64,000 bases of DNA from Epiperipatus broadwayi (Eukaryota > Onychophora > Udeonychophora > Euonychophora > Peripatidae), in assembly GCA_028023455.1 (NCBI GenBank), contig JAQFVV010012441.1, positions 7,057,125 to 7,121,124 on the forward strand. The letters are read 5' to 3'. Made by a program: the position numbers and the translations under genes. Numbering within the stretch: the first letter of the stretch is position 1; the number at the start of each line of letters is the position of its first letter. Under the pieces are notes generated by a model. That model was not told the origin of the DNA. It saw only the letters and a list, made by a program, of their open reading frames with translations, and did not search any database. Positions 62,862 to 64,000 of this stretch are shown here, piece after piece.

Positions 62862-64000
62862 TGAAACAGATATTACTGTCCTTCTATCTGTTTCACCTTT
62901 ATGTCTCCATAGACACATCTATGCCGGTTTTGAACACTCTTTAGTACAAGTGTATATGTATCCACACAGTGTTATATGCCTTTACACAGCTGTATATATA
63001 TGTTTACACAGTTGTATGTGTCCACACAGCGATATATTCATTTATACAGTTATATATGTGGTCACAGTTTTATATGTATTCAAACAATTATATGTTTATT
63101 GTCACACATACAAGCACCTGTAAATGATAATGATATTAAATTTTGTATAGATATATTGCAGCATTTATATAAATAATATATTGTATAAGGGTTATTTTGT
63201 TTAGAAAATGTGGCTAAATATTCTTTAACAAGTTTGGTTTAAGTAAATTATAAATCACATGCGAAATTCACAGATTGGTAATAAGATTTTTATTTAGAAT
63301 AATTCGCAGGTGGGATCAGATAGTCCCTAGGTTATTGACATTGTTTTAGACCTCATTCATTACGATTGTAATGAATTTCTTTTCCAGATCAAACCAGTAA
63401 AAAATTGGCAACAAGATAAAAAAAAAGAGAGATTAGAATCAAAAAAGACGATTGCTGTAAAACTTAGAAGTTTGAATTGTGTTTTAAAACAGATAGTCAC
63501 TGGCTTTTGATCTAGGGAATATAGATATCGCAGATTTTTATTTAGAATAAATTGCAGGTGGGATCAGATAGTCCCTAGGTTATTGACATTGTTTTAGAGC
63601 TCATTCATTACGATTGTAATGAATTTCTTTTCCCAGATCAAACCAGTAAAAGTTTGGGCAACAAGATAAAAAAAAGATAAGAATCAAAAGAGACCTAAGG
63701 CTAAAACTTAGAAGTCTGAATTGTAGTTTTAAAATAGATGGTCGCTGGCTTTTGATCTAGGGAATATAAATATTGCAGATTTTTTTTTGAAATGCACTCT
63801 CTTTAGCTTTTTTTTTCTGAAAATTGTTGTGGAGACCAGAATCCAAAAATGATCGAGTAGAATAATATATTTACTGGCTCGGAAGCCAGATGGACTCTCA
63901 ATTCCTCTAAACATTCCTTTGAATAGACTTTCCAGCAACCTGCATGGAGAATATGAAGAAATTTAACCTATCTGAAAGGCCACTGAAGATTATGACGCTG
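62862..64000 (+). repeat. 3' LTR, cut by the window edge
   Basis: It matches 55406-56541 almost base for base: the same terminal palindrome, ~24-bp array, 245-bp tandem duplication and TGGCTCGGAAGCCA stem-loop (63876-63889). Differences include C for T near 62924, C for G near 62961, T for G near 63225, a 2-nt A-run change near 63420 and single-base insertions near 63725 and 63945. About 2.9 kb of the predicted LTR is outside the window. Confidence 0.75.

Overview
The window is very AT-rich (about three quarters A+T by eye) eukaryotic, metazoan-type DNA. It has no operons and no complete host gene that I can recognise. It is built from microsatellites, tRNA-like SINEs, foldback (inverted-duplicate) repeats, and broken non-LTR, Penelope-like and hAT elements. 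The mix of RTE-type LINEs whose 3' ends run into (GAT)n tails, GIY-YIG Penelope-like elements and hAT relics suits an invertebrate animal, perhaps an arthropod. The sequence alone does not fix the species.

Layout. 1-22 kb is mostly anonymous AT-rich DNA carrying foldback repeats (1-795, 6964-7812, 10868-11945), a long (TAA)n array (14342-14549) and a tRNA-like SINE with a perfect 12-bp target duplication (20804-20912). 22-34 kb holds LINE remnants (23330-23765 minus, 26860-28615 plus, 32497-32999 plus) and further copies of two repeat families, called A and B here. 34-41 kb holds a hAT element with a frameshifted transposase C-terminus (34167-35755) and a candidate second hAT-like element containing a Penelope-like element with an inverted partial copy (38575-39870). 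At 41.0-41.9 kb lie the only stretches that look like host-type coding sequence: a candidate terminal exon (plus) and a decayed reading frame (minus). 42-55 kb has more family A/B and SINE copies, an RTE 3' end (46329-46712 minus), a third Penelope endonuclease fragment (47640-47975) and a 1-kb foldback with a SINE in one arm (49884-50933).

The most notable object is at 55406-64000 and runs off the window. It looks like a young LTR retrotransposon with unusually long LTRs. A TG-starting repeat begins at 55406 and recurs at 62862 with about 1% substitutions over the 1.14 kb that can be compared. The second copy is preceded by a T-rich tract and the purine tract GGGGAAA. A primer-binding-site-like TGGCGCCCG lies at 59496, which implies a 5' LTR of about 4.08 kb. 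The internal region (about 3.4 kb) carries one open frame of 698 codons from its first ATG. I see no protease, reverse transcriptase, RNase H or integrase. The protein is acidic and lysine-rich, with a degenerate decapeptide repeat and a duplicated basic C-terminal module ending FPFRKK. Two in-frame TAG codons separate it from an upstream ATG at 60109. If the boundaries hold, this is a non-autonomous, LARD-like element that still encodes a protein, and it would depend on a partner for reverse transcription and integration.

A second theme is inverted duplication. Members of several unrelated repeat families occur as head-to-head or tail-to-tail pairs, which may point to a shared formation mechanism.
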